Of a stretch of DNA of 64,000 bases, positions 36,150 through 47,677 are shown piece after piece. This stretch comes from Oenanthe sinensis. Taxonomy: Eukaryota; Streptophyta; Magnoliopsida; Apiales; Apiaceae. The position numbers and the translations under genes were made by a program. The stretch spans positions 2,857,001 through 2,921,000 of the forward strand of contig JAPMAC010000197.1 in the NCBI GenBank assembly GCA_028671895.1. Direction: 5' to 3'. Numbering within the stretch: position 1 is the stretch's first letter; each line of letters begins with the position of its first letter. Below the pieces are notes generated by a model. The model was not told where the DNA came from, did not search any database, and saw only the letters and a program-made list of their open reading frames with translations.

Positions 36150-37495
36150 ATGAGTGCTCAGAAAGTAAGCAGCATAAAAATACCCACCCTTGACAAAGAA
36201 CATTACAACCTCTGGAAAAGAAAAATGATATTGTTCATAAAAATAGCCAACCTACTCTATCATGGTATTCTGGAAAATGGTCCTTTTATTCCCCAATCAT
36301 ATGTACCTGAAACTACAGTAGAAGGTGAGACAATACCTGCCTACTGGATAACAAAAAAAGGTTTCAGAGCACAATGATACTGAAAAAGAAAAAATGTCTC
36401 TTGATGATTCCCTACAGTTCATAATCATTGAAGCACTTGACAATATTATGTACAACAACATTGTCAACTGTACAAGTGCTAAGCAAATTTGGGAAACTAT
36501 TGAGATACTCTGTGAAGAGACATAGGAGGTGAAAGAGAATCAAAGACAGATACTGGTATCTCAGTATGAGGCCTTTATGGCCAAACCAAGTGAAGGGTTA
36601 ACTGAGATGTTCGAAAGATTTAACAGGTTGATAAATGATTTGTAGTTGCATGGAAAATTTTATGACAAAAAGGAAGTTAACATGAAGTTCATGTTGACTC
36701 TTCCTGAGCATTTAGAGCACAAAGTGACTGTCATAAGAGAAGGGAGAGATATGTCAAAAGTATCTCTTGAAGCCTTATATGGAGTTCTTAAGACTTATGA
36801 GCTAGAGCTGTTACAAAAGAGAGCTATACAATCTGGACAAAGAGGAAAGGTGGTCAACACCTCAAATCCTCTAGTGGCTCAAGATCCAAACATGCTGCTG
36901 CTACAAGAATCTCAACATCAACAACAACAAATCAAGATTGAAGAAGTGACTGATGAAGATGAAGGCATCACTCTTGAACTCAAGAATGGTGATGAAGATG
37001 AGTTCTACACTCTGGATGAACTTGACAGCATGGAAAATAAAACCATGGCTTACATGGCAAGAAAGTTCTCCAACTTGAGATTAAAAAAGAATAAGACCTT
37101 CAAACCCAAAGGACAAAACTCCAGGTTCAACAAATGAAACTTCTCAAAGCCTGGAGGAAACAACAAAGGTGGATACAAAACAGGGATGGTGGAAAGATCC
37201 AAGATAAGGTGTTACAACTGCAATGAAATGGGGCATTTTGCTACAGAATGCAAAAAGCCAAAGTAAGTGAGGAAGAATGACAATGACTATGAGGTCAAGG
37301 CAAAGTATGAAGCTTTGCTCAAAAAGCAACAATGAATGGCATTTGTGGCTGAAGGCAAATGCTAGGAGGAATATGATGATGAAGATGAAGAAGAATATGG
37401 GAATATTGCTCTAATGGCTAAATCTGAAGATGATTCACCTTCTTCATCCAGTCAGGTACCCATTCTTACCACTATTGACATGACTGCATATTTTT
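36150..37495 (+). pseudogene. Retrotransposon gag remnant (Copia type)
   Basis: Starts with ATG at 36150 and reads MSAQKVSSIKIPTLDKEHYN, a plant Copia gag start, through a gag core (KQIWETIEILCEE, NMKFMLTLPEHLE) to one zinc knuckle, CYNCNEMGHFATEC. It is broken by one extra A near 36354 and by stop codons at about 36523, 36643, 37135, 37264, 37333 and 37363. Most of these stops could come from CAA, CGA or TGG by a single transition. The reading frame resumes after each. Protease and polymerase are missing. Confidence 0.85.
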
Positions 37496-38335
37496 ATATA
37501 ATCGATAATGTTGGGTGTTTTATTTAGATATGTGTTTTAGTTAAGATATAAAGTGATATGTGTTTTAATTAAGAGATTAATATTTAAAAATTAGACTCAA
37601 TAATAACTATTCGGTCCAATTTTAAAACTATTACTAAGTATGATAGTTGATTATTATTAAATAAGTCTGTATAAAACTGTTACCAACAAATCATAATAAT
37701 ATCCAAGTTGTTGTATTTGTGCGAGTATATTTTGGACTTAAGATCCAATTTCGAAAACAATTCAGGATTTAACCCGGATTATCACATATGATATTCATGA
37801 CAAACTCTTAAAGTTTGATTCGTCAAGTTGTTAAAGGTGGGGACATGAAGACTGGTGATATTATCCCACAAAAGTAGATGTTTGAAGAAAAGGATGCGAA
37901 ATTAAGTGGTATTATTCCATAATGGCTAGAGAGGTATAATATGGGTCGATGAGTTATGTGTTCGGTCTGACGAGGACGTCATGTATATAAATTACCGCAT
38001 CAAGTTATGTGAAAACTTAATACACTAATAAATCTCGGTATTTTGGGAGTATGTGGTGGATCTGTGCACTATTTAAATTTGTTGATTTTGGAGTTTAGAC
38101 TAGTATACTTGGGACTTATTTATGTTAAGAATTCAAAACTTAAACCAATTTTTAAAAATATTCGAGATTTGATTCGAGTAGTAATAGTGACTCTTTTAAA
38201 TTGTACTTTTAAAAAAAATTATATTAATCAAATTTAATGCTATAATTTTTTTAGGTTTAAGATGAATAAATTCGCATGACATTATATTATTTTAAATTTG
38301 CTGATGTGGACATTCCTATAAACTCAAAATAAATA
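37496..38335. other. Unclassified repeat-like DNA, possible LTR fragment
   Basis: From TGTTGGGTGTTTTATTTAG at 37509 the composition changes. A TATA-like GTATATAAATTA lies near 37983, followed by a plausible transcript start region. This could be part of an LTR from another element that truncated the gag remnant. I see no paired end or target duplication. Confidence 0.35.
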
Positions 38336-38601
38336 GAGTAAAGTATAATTTGTGTACTCGCATTTTATGTGTCAGACCACTTGAGATACTATACTTCCAA
38401 AACTATCATTTGTTATACTGTGTTTCTAACGTTTTTACACTATACTGTTTTCCGTTAAATCTCTATAACTCTGTCCATTGGTATTTTTGACTCTTATTCT
38501 TATAAAAGATACGTCATCTGTATATACAGTCAGTGTAATTCCCTTTCATTATCATTCAAAATTATAGTCAAGAAATTATTAACCCACATAGAACAATTTA
38601 A

Positions 38602-39240
38602 TTAGGTACAAAAAGAAATAATCTCAATGAATGTAACATCATTCGTCTCAACATCAGCATACGCAACAATCAAAGTCGTCCAAGAAATAACACCCATCAC
38701 CACCATTTCATCGAAAACCCGACACTCACATTCTAAAACCTCGCATTTTACATACATATCAATCATCGTATTCTCAGTGAACAAACTAGACTCAAACTCA
38801 CTAATCCTCACCCAAACTACATGGCTTAAGGAAAGTCGTGAACGAATCAGGAGCAATCCCCTCCATCATCATCAAACTATACAACCCAAAAGTCATATAC
38901 CCTTCTACACAATACCCTCTAATAAGAGCAGTCTAAATAAAACTATTTCTTTATAGCACTTTATCAAACATATTGTGTGCATAAGTATTTACGAAACACC
39001 CATATTAGGTGATAACACAACGTCGTTGATCAAGGCTATTTCGGGGATAATGTGGCCATGAATTTGCTTAATTTGAGTCAAGTTACGACACAAGTGAGAC
39101 AATGTTTGTTTCAAGAAGTTTCGATTGGAAAAATTGAATGAGGTTTTGTTGGGTCGAGTTTTATGAAGTGGGTTTTGAAAGATTGAGATATGAGTCTGGT
39201 CATGTAAAGCTTCTTTGATACAATCATCAAATGTTATACA
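38602..39240 (-). pseudogene. Pentatricopeptide repeat (PPR) gene fragment
   Basis: Read on the minus strand from 39240 downward, the sequence shows LTQIKQIHGHI, then a decayed part (FDKVL-stop-RNSFI-stop), ALIRGYCVEGYM, GIAPDSFTTFLKPCS, and NTMIDMYVKCEVLECECRVF followed by SWTTLIVAYADV. These are typical P, L and S motifs from the N-terminal part of a PLS-class PPR protein, which binds organellar RNA. Stops and frame shifts occur throughout. It lies between the MULE's left end and the nested element. Confidence 0.82.
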
Positions 39241-39758
39241 TACATATATATATATATATATGTAAGTATATGCGGGAGGTGATTGATTGATAAATATAAT
39301 TGTATTGCAAATTTAATTGGGTGTTGGCCCTATGTTTCACAATTTCTATACAAAATTCTCAAAATGGCACAAGATTTGAAAATGACCCGAAATAGCACCT
39401 AGAAACGCTAGACGATCTAGGGCTTATTGTTTTTTAGCCCTACACGCTACATCGTAGCGTTTAGGATTTTTTTAGGGTATTTTGCCCTACACGCTACACA
39501 ATGTACCGTTTAAGGTTTGTTTAGCCCTTAACGCTATATGATGTAGCATTTAGTGTTTTTTTTGCCCTACACCCTAAATCATGTAGCGTTTAGAGTTTTT
39601 TAACTTTATATATTAAACATTAGAGGTTTCTTGAAAAGTATAAAAAATTTAAACTTTTTTCCATTAGTTTTATTTATTTTATAAAATTATAATTTTTGAA
39701 ATTTTTTATAAAAACGCTAGTTAATGTTAAGTTTAAAAAATTTTAAGTTTAATATTGC

Positions 39759-40161
39759 CAAAACCTAAATCAAAATAGGGAATTAATGAATCCTAAAATA
39801 TTAAAAACGATTAAATTAGGATCCTAATTTTAATTAAGGTTTAAGGCCTTAAATCGTTGAACATTCTATTACGACTTATAAATTCAGTATTTAAATTTTA
39901 ATTTTAATTTAATATTTATAAAACCTAAACCCAATTAAGAAATTAATAAACCCTAAAATATTAAAAAGTATTAAATTATGTTCCTAACTTTAATTACGGT
40001 CTAGGGTTTAGGGCGTAAAGGCCCTAAACCCTAAACCCTAAATCGTTGAACATTCTATTACAGGTTTATAAATTCAAATACTTAACTTTTAATCAATTTA
40101 AATTTAATATTTCTAAAATTCAATTAGGGAATTGATGAACCCTAAAATATTAAAAACGATT
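39759..40161. repeat. Direct repeats with telomere-like CCCTAAA units
   Basis: Three copies of a 160-200-base unit begin near 39759, 39922 and 40117, sharing CCTAAAATATTAAAAACGATT and AAATCGTTGAACATTCTATTA. The second contains CCCTAAACCCTAAACCCTAAA (40022-40042) facing TAGGGTTTAGGG (40003-40014). The third is split by the solo LTR at 40162. The telomere-like part is too short to be a former chromosome end. Confidence 0.75.
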
Positions 40162-42152
40162 TGTAACATCCCGTATTTTTATTAATATATTTAGTTATAT
40201 TATTTAATATTAGAAATAATATTAGTAGGTTATTATTGATTTATTAGTTGCATATATTTATATTTATTTTATTATTAGAATATTTTAGAAGGTATTTTAG
40301 TCAACAAGAAAAATAGAAATAGAGGGAAAAAAGGAAAAGGAATAGAAAAGAAAAAAAAAGGTTAGGGTTTTGTAAGTTACATAAGAAAAGTTGGGAAATC
40401 ACAGAGAAGATAGAAGAGAAAGAAAAAGAGAAGGAGAGGGAGAAGAGAAAGAGGAGGAGATGAAAGGGCTCAAAAAGATAGTTTATGGTTTGAATTATGG
40501 TTCATGTGATGGGGTCATATGGATTTCTTGATAATCATTCATAACTTTGATTTTTAAGATACAAATATTTTACACACTCTTTTTATTCTTGTATTGTTAA
40601 TGGATGAATATCTTCGTTACACTCTCTTTGTATTCTTAACATTCCTTTTTTTCTCTATTTGTGATTCAATATCGTACGTATATTGTGTATAGATTGTATC
40701 CATTCTGATTCTTGTTAAATTCGTATATCATTCGTTATTTATCGGATTGTTATGATCTTACTGTGCCTAGAAAGGTATTTCAATTATCAATAACTTTCGT
40801 TCTTCGCGTTTTCTGAAATTCTGCCTACAAGCATGTCGAAATCTGTCTTTTGTGTAATCTGGTTGGTTATTTAGAGTTGTTCTGCTGTACATTCAGAAAT
40901 TCCTAGTAAATTGAAATTGTATTTGATATTTGTGAGTAATATCATCCTGTAAAGGACTTTTCGAGTTCTTCGTTCTTTGTTTACATTCCGCTGTCAAATT
41001 CTATGATTTTGAATTCTTAAATATCAAAATAATATTGTGATCATAGCCTGATTCTGTTATGGCAGTCCGCATTTTAATTGTTTATGAATTCGTTACTTCT
41101 CCGTTTTTGATGAGTTTTATCATTCTGGAAATATCTTTGAATCGTCTACAAGTTTCGTGTTTTATGATTTTACATTCGAGATCATGTTGATAGAGTAAAT
41201 TGCTTTGTTTATGATCTGGACAGATATGATTTTTATTATTAATGATTTATTTTTGTAAGATATTTATGTATGTGATATTTAAGTAATGTACTTTCAATTT
41301 ATTTGTGATATATGTATGATTTGGGAGATTTCGTATGACCTTCGTCATGAGTGGATAATCTCATGCTTTGACACCACCTATACAGTGTATTTAAATTGGA
41401 TGAGCGTGTCGCTGGAGTTATGGGACACATTGAGTCATGATTATTGTGTATGTATGTTTGACCATTTGGGTAGTATTGTGTTTTGTACCGTGCAAACCCC
41501 TATAAGATTTTGGGTAACATTTGATTTGTTCTATGCAAGCCCCTGTAAGTTTTGATGACTACATATTCTGGAGAACCGAAATGTAGGACATCCTGTAAGT
41601 GTAAGATTATCTCCCATATCCGTAAGTAAGTTCACTTTTGATCTATTTGATATTATTATCAGTAAGTACTAAGAGTACATGTAAGAGTAATAACATTTGT
41701 GATTAAAAAAATCTGTAAGTTGGTATTGCAAGATAAGTATTTATCATGTCTTTTCATTTGCTTATATTGTGAGTTAAGTATGACCAGTATCTTTTGTCTT
41801 TTTCGATTTGTTTCATCATTCTTTATTCAGATATTTTATTTGTTCATATTGTCATCATTATAACCTTTGTACTTTTTGCATCATTTTATATCTGTATATG
41901 AGTCTTTTGTTCACTGTCGGTCTATGTTTCTTGATTTTCCCCGGCATGTATTCATTATTAGGTGGGCTACATTTTGAGAAGAGTGCGAGTTGCTGCCTTT
42001 GAGGAGTTGTAAAGTTTATATTTAGATTTGAATTTGTATAGTTGAGTTGTATTTTTATTTTTGGATTGTAAGATGTTGGATATTGAGCTGTTGTAATTTT
42101 TTATTGGATTTTTGGAGCATTTTATTTAATTAGATAAGTTCGGGATTTTAAA
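40162..42152. mobile_element. Solo LTR, about 2.0 kb
   Basis: Starts TGTAACATCCCG and ends CGGGATTTTAAA, the inverse with two changes. It is flanked by CGATT at 40157-40161 and 42153-42157, a 5-base retrotransposon target duplication. The interior has no retrotransposon protein. A TGTAACATCCCG start is common among long plant LTRs, many of them Gypsy. Short frames inside (41286-41555, 41808-42002) are not recognisable proteins. Confidence 0.72.
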
Positions 42153-42700
42153 CGATTAATTTTGTTATGTTTGGTTTTGGGTTATGTTATTATTATTATT
42201 ATTGTTATTATTATTTTATTAGGAGTAAAACAAAACTAGGGTTTAAACACTATAAATATAGCGTGTAGGACTAAAAAAACATTAAACTAGGGCTAAAAAA
42301 AACCCAAACGCTACATGATGTAACGTGTAGAACTTAAAAAAACTCTAAACGCTACACGATGTAACATGTAGGGCAAGAAGAACGAGACGCTATTCTATGT
42401 AGCGTCTCCAGGTGCCATTTTGGGTCATCTCCCCAAATAGTGTCATTTTAGGCATTTGAGTTAAAAATAGTGCCATATTGGAGCTTTTCTCAATTTAATT
42501 ATACTGAAAATCTTGGGAGCTAGCGAAAGACTGAATTACCCTTTAAAAAATTAACGGATTTACATGAAATTTGATGGAATACCTAATTTGTTAAAAACAT
42601 AAAATATCAGTATAACAAATGATAGTTTTAGAATTATAGTATCAAAGTAGTCTGACACATAAAATACAAGTACACAAAATGCACTTTACTCAAATGAATA

Positions 42701-43555
42701 TAAGATACATGATTTGTTACTAAAAAATAAACATCTATCAACTTGCTTCATAAACAATCTCAAACTTGACAACAAATTCAATTTAATATTTAATCCGAGG
42801 CAAAAATATTTTTAATCTAATACTAGTATACTAAAGATGAGATATTGAGTTTGTTTGTCTTATTTTATAAATAATTTATAACTTAAAAAATGAATATATT
42901 TTTCATTTTATAAATCCCGATAAAAAATGCCCAACAGTGCCATTAAGCGATCAAAGTATCGAATTATAGGCCCATGAATTACTATTTTGAGATGTTATGA
43001 GTTAATAATATTGATACATATTTTTTATTAAATTAATTTACTTTTTTCTACATGATAATTACACTAAATATTTGATAAAATTGTAGTCCATTATGCCTGT
43101 TTAGTAAACTATTGTTAATTTGAATATTTAAGTTATAAAATTTTAAAAAAAATCAAAACAATTTAAAAAGATAAAAAATTGTACTTTTTAGTTGTGTAAC
43201 GGTTATTTTAAAAAAATAATATACGTCAGTGCCAACTGTTACATGAAAAGTAGTGTATACGTCAGATTTTAACTTGACCACAATTAAAGTTTTGCATTAT
43301 TTTATAAAATTTGTTTGTTAGACGTGTGAAAAATAAATATGATTGATTAATTTAATGGTTTTTTTGATAGTTAGCTCTATATCACAGCCATGTATCCATT
43401 CTTTTTTTTTTCGATGGATAAAATTAACATGAGAAATTTTTGTGGTCATCTATTAACGTTTTCTGAAAAGTTTCTAAGATCTTTTACTGTCCACGAGAAA
43501 AAATACGGATAGATTGTTGTGAACAATAGTTTGTTTTGGATCTTTTGAGTATTAA
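42701..43555. other. AT-rich intergenic DNA
   Basis: No gene. It contains weak repeats of ATACGTCA near 43222 and 43258. It forms part of the distal upstream region of the primase gene. Confidence 0.5.
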
Positions 43556-43561
43556 AAAAAA

Positions 43562-43757
43562 AGAGTAATGCAAGAGACCCCAAAATTTTATCCCAATTTT
43601 TTTTACCAAATAACGTGACTGACATATGGCTTGTTTTAATTCGTGAGCGAATATATATGCACGCAGAGTCTAATTTTATTATAGGAAAGTTACCAATTAT
43701 ACATCATTTGGTAAAAGTTTTGGGAGCATTTCTTGGGGTCTCTAGCATATTTCTAAA
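43562..43757. mobile_element. MITE-like inverted repeat upstream of the primase gene
   Basis: GAGTAATGCAAGAGACCCCAA at the left matches, inverted, TTGGGGTCTCTAGCATATTTC at the right. A second inner pair is ACCAAAT and ATTTGGT. Poly-A runs flank both sides, so the target duplication cannot be read. It ends about 230 bases before the start codon. Confidence 0.65.
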
Positions 43758-43990
43758 AAAAAAAACTGTATGCTGATATTTAATTACTATATGGTAAAAT
43801 AATAATAAACACTTGAATAAGATTAGTGAGACGCAATTAAATATTAAAAATATTAGTTTTTTAAAAAAATAAATCCGAGCCAAAATATAAGCACCCTAAA
43901 TTTTAACATAGGCAAGCTGCAGGAAAACCGAGCCAAACAGCCCCTTGTGTAATCTTGTCTACAGTCTTTTCTTTCCCTCTAGTAGCTGCC

Positions 43991-46900
43991 ATGGCGGGAG
44001 TTGTGTTAGCACCTGCTCCTACACTTTTTTTATCACCCAAATCTTCTTCAACAAAATTAACACCTTACCTTCCCACTCAAATTTTATTCTCTTGTTCTCT
44101 TTCACCCATTCATTTCTGCCCAGTTTCATCTAGTAAGTGTATATTATCAACCACTTTTTTTTATTTTAAATTATTGATCTTTTTATGATATAATTCAAAT
44201 GGGGTTCCAAGATTTTAGTTTAATTTGTATTTTCCATAAAGTTTAAATTAGTAAGTTTGTGTTTATATGAATTTGAAGGTAGTGAACAAGTGGGGTTTGT
44301 TGAAAAGAGTGAAATTGAAGTGGGTTCTTGAAAATGAGAAAAGTGAAGTGGGTTTGATTGAAAAGAGTGAACTTGAAGTGGGGTTTGATGGGGTTGGTGA
44401 ATTTGTGATCAGGGAGTTGGGTGTTGCTGAAAATGAAGAAACTGATGTGGGTTTTGTCGAAAAATGTGAACTTGAATTGAGTTTTGTCGAAAAATGTGAA
44501 CTTGGGTTTTATGGGGTTGATATATACAGTATGTGTTTATCAGTTGTAGTTTGAAAGAAAGTTGCTGTTATACTATGTGTTAGCACTAGCTCATTGTTTG
44601 TGTTACTAATATGTGTATATTTATTATTGTATGGATTGAAAATTTTCAGGTCTTTTCGCAACTCCAGAAGCACAAGTTAGCACTCAAACTGGTGAATGGG
44701 AAATGCAAGGTATGTTATATGAGTGTTCTGTACTAACCGTAGTAGGTTTGGTTGTTTGATAACTGTTTTTTCGTATATAATGCTTTATTATATTTCAATA
44801 GAATGGAATATTTAGTATTATGAATCATATTGTCTAATATTTATTTGCTATCACATGTTAATAATATATTAGAACCTAATATTTATGAATCCTTAAAATT
44901 TTGGTATATATGCACATATTTATGAATGTATGTATAGTTAAGAGTGGAGTAATAGCTGAAATTGAGGGTTACTTTATTTGATGTTAAATTTTGCAAGGGG
45001 TTTCCGAGGGATATGAATTGGAAAAATGTTGAGCATTTGTTAATCATTCATAAAATGGAAGGAATATGTTGGAGTATAATTTTTAGAATGGGGGAGAAAT
45101 GATTGCAGATTGCGCGTAAATTTCTATTGGAGTAGGTATATTTTGTTCAGTTGTCATCTCATTTCATTCGTTCCAACCGCAGGGTAAGTGTTATTGTTTA
45201 TTGTACGTGATTAGGTCAGATAGTTTTGTTTCTCACAACATTAGGGGTTGCTTTAGACTGGAGAGATATTTGCCTTAGAATCCATGTAGAACTTACAAGT
45301 AGACTTCCGGTGACTTGGTGAGATATCTTTCATATATTTATGACCTGGTCATCATGGATGACTTTTAGCCCAATCATATTTTATTGGATAAGGGGTTTTG
45401 ATATAAAACAAGTAATATCATTGAGTATCTCGACTTGTCTACTTATCGGAAATCATTGATTAGTTTAATATTTTGTTCAGACTAATCAGGCTTTAAATAT
45501 AGTTTCTTAAATTCTATAAATTTCAGTGATGAATTTTTTTAATGTAAATGTTGGTTACACTTTGTTAATTTTTGAACTAGACTTGGAAAAACCTGAAAAA
45601 GAGGTAGATAAACTGAGTGAAATGAAGCAGAAGATTGAGGATGTTGGGATCAGCTGTGATTTTACTTCTCCTGGCCAATACATTATTCTTACATGTCCAA
45701 AGGTTTTATTTCATACACTTTTAATATTTTGTTTCTTGTTTTCTATAAATATTCTCCCTCTCAAAATTAAAATTCTTACTTTCTGCATAGTCCATATTTC
45801 TCAAAATACCGATTGATTTTTAAAATTTAATTACATTATTATATTAGATAGAATTTGAATGCATGGAATGGTATTATTTTACTCTATGGTATGCTTAAAC
45901 AGTGTGATTGCAAGCATCTGTATCATTCAATTTTAATTGACACCCACAAGCTTTAACTTTGCACTGGATTTGTTGTTTAACTTAATTTTAGTAGAAATTC
46001 TGGCACTCCGCTTAGGATTCACAAGCTCTGTAGTTGAATTCAAGTGATATGTCTTTTTTTGCTATAAACAACAATAAAAAGCTATCAAATTTCAGTGTAT
46101 ATATAGAGAGGCAAAAAAAACAATAAAGAACCGACTGATTTGAAATTACAGGGAATTTTTGTTGTAGTTTCTGGTTTTCTTGTATAGTTGGTCAGATGAA
46201 CCATGGTCTGCTTTTTCCATCTAAACGTAGAATGCCATAAATAAACAGAAGACCACATGCAATGAAATCTTGAATGTAAGTGTCTACAGAAGTCGCAATG
46301 CGATGGTGTTCTTAAATGATTGACCATGAAACAATTATATGCCGTTACCTGTTAGGCTTGTACATGTATTAAGAATACGCAGAAGGGATAATAAGGTTCA
46401 CGTATTAGTGCAGTTTCTGTTATAAAATGTTGTAGGTTCAATCAGTACAAGGTTCATTCCTCCAAAAGTGAGAATGCCCTATACCGGTTCCAAATGTAGA
46501 AAATCTATTTGCCCCTTTAGATAATGGCATTGTTCCATTTGCTCACTTCTTAATTCTTTTTTTCCTGTTGAGACAGTGTAAAGGTGGACGCTCTTTGGAG
46601 AGGAGTTTATCTTTTTATATTAATCAAAACAAGTATGTAACCTTCATATTTATGCTTCATTTTCATGCATGCAAGTTATAGAACTCTTTCCTACCATATT
46701 CTATTTGTTGCTTTAGGGAATTTGCAATGTGGAGGTGTTTTCGTATGGAATGTGGATGGGCAGATCGGGTAATGTAATACATACTTAAATTTTGTAATGG
46801 GATATGAAATTTATAAGTCATCGCTTCGACTTGGTAATAACTCCAATTGCAGGTCTTTGCAGAGAGATTAGACTTATCCAGGAAAACAGAGGAGAGTCTG

Positions 46901-47618
46901 GGGTTAGAGCCACTTAGCCATGAGGTACTTGTTTCCCTCTTCGGTTGCGCTTGCACTCTTAGAGTATTAATTGGGAATTCCTTCCATTTAAAAATGGGTG
47001 TAAATGTACTAGTTAACTCATGCTACACTCTCTCACATTAAATTCTTTGTGGGCTTGAAATTTGTTGTTGTAAGTACTCTTGAACTTGTTACTTTTGATA
47101 CCATTAAGGCTGAGAGTGTGCAGCTAATATTTAAAATAGATAAGCTATATGCACTGGGAAGAGATAGATTACCTATTAAAGTCTTACGAAAGTAAAAGTG
47201 ACTACTAATGTAAACATTTGTGGGTTTGTATAATTAACGGGAGAATTTGTTGGGAGCAGTAAATTGGGTTGACTAGAAGTATGGAAGTTACATATACCTA
47301 TATTTTAAAATAATGGTTTGAACTAGTTATGGAAATGAAAAAGATTATTTCTAAAATTAGATAAGTGATCTTAAATAGTAGACCTGTTCAATTTAGCACT
47401 AGCGTAAAGTGTGGTCATTACAGTTGAAAGGACTAAGGCCGTAAACAATTGAGTTTATAATTAATAAACTAATAGCCCGACATATAAAATATATTGATGA
47501 ATGGCAAAAGTTGAAAGGAGTATTGGAGTACTATATATTCAGTAATATGTTTTGCTTATAGTATATTATACAACATATAATGCAGAACATATAATAATAC
47601 TTCAATTAGTAATAAAAG

Positions 47619-47677
<59 letters not shown>

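Larger units (their letters stand above)
39319..42491. mobile_element. Second MULE nested in the Pack-MULE, 3173 bp
   Basis: Flanked by an exact 9-base duplication, AATTTAATT, at 39310-39318 and 42492-42500. The two ends align gap-free for about 80 bases when one is inverted (GGGTGTTGGCCC... against GAGAAAAGCTCC..., both reaching ATGACCC and GCACCT). Each inner end carries repeated palindromes of the form ACGCTACATGATGTAGCGT. The interior has three 160-200-base direct repeats and a solo LTR. No transposase found. Confidence 0.78.
38336..42691. mobile_element. Pack-MULE, 4356 bp, carrying a PPR gene fragment
   Basis: Ends GAGTAAAGTATAATTTGTGTACT and (inverted) GAGTAAAGTGCATTTTGTGTACT match over about 85 bases. 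They are flanked by AAATAAATA (38327-38335) and AAATGAATA (42692-42700), a 9-base target duplication with one change. The ends resemble those of the MULE at 11755-13136 (GAGTAAAATGCAA), suggesting one family. It carries a captured gene fragment at 38602-39240 and a second MULE at 39319-42491. No transposase, so it is non-autonomous. Confidence 0.85.

Noticed and set aside
40003..40043. Interstitial telomere marking an old chromosome fusion
   Set aside because: Only a few CCCTAAA units, inside a transposon's internal repeat.
41286..42002. Open frames of 64-89 residues
   Set aside because: They lie within the solo LTR, are hydrophobic and AT-driven, and resemble no retrotransposon protein.
44267..44554. 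Independent small gene
   Set aside because: It overlaps primase exon 2 and is better explained as that exon's frame after a one-base shift.
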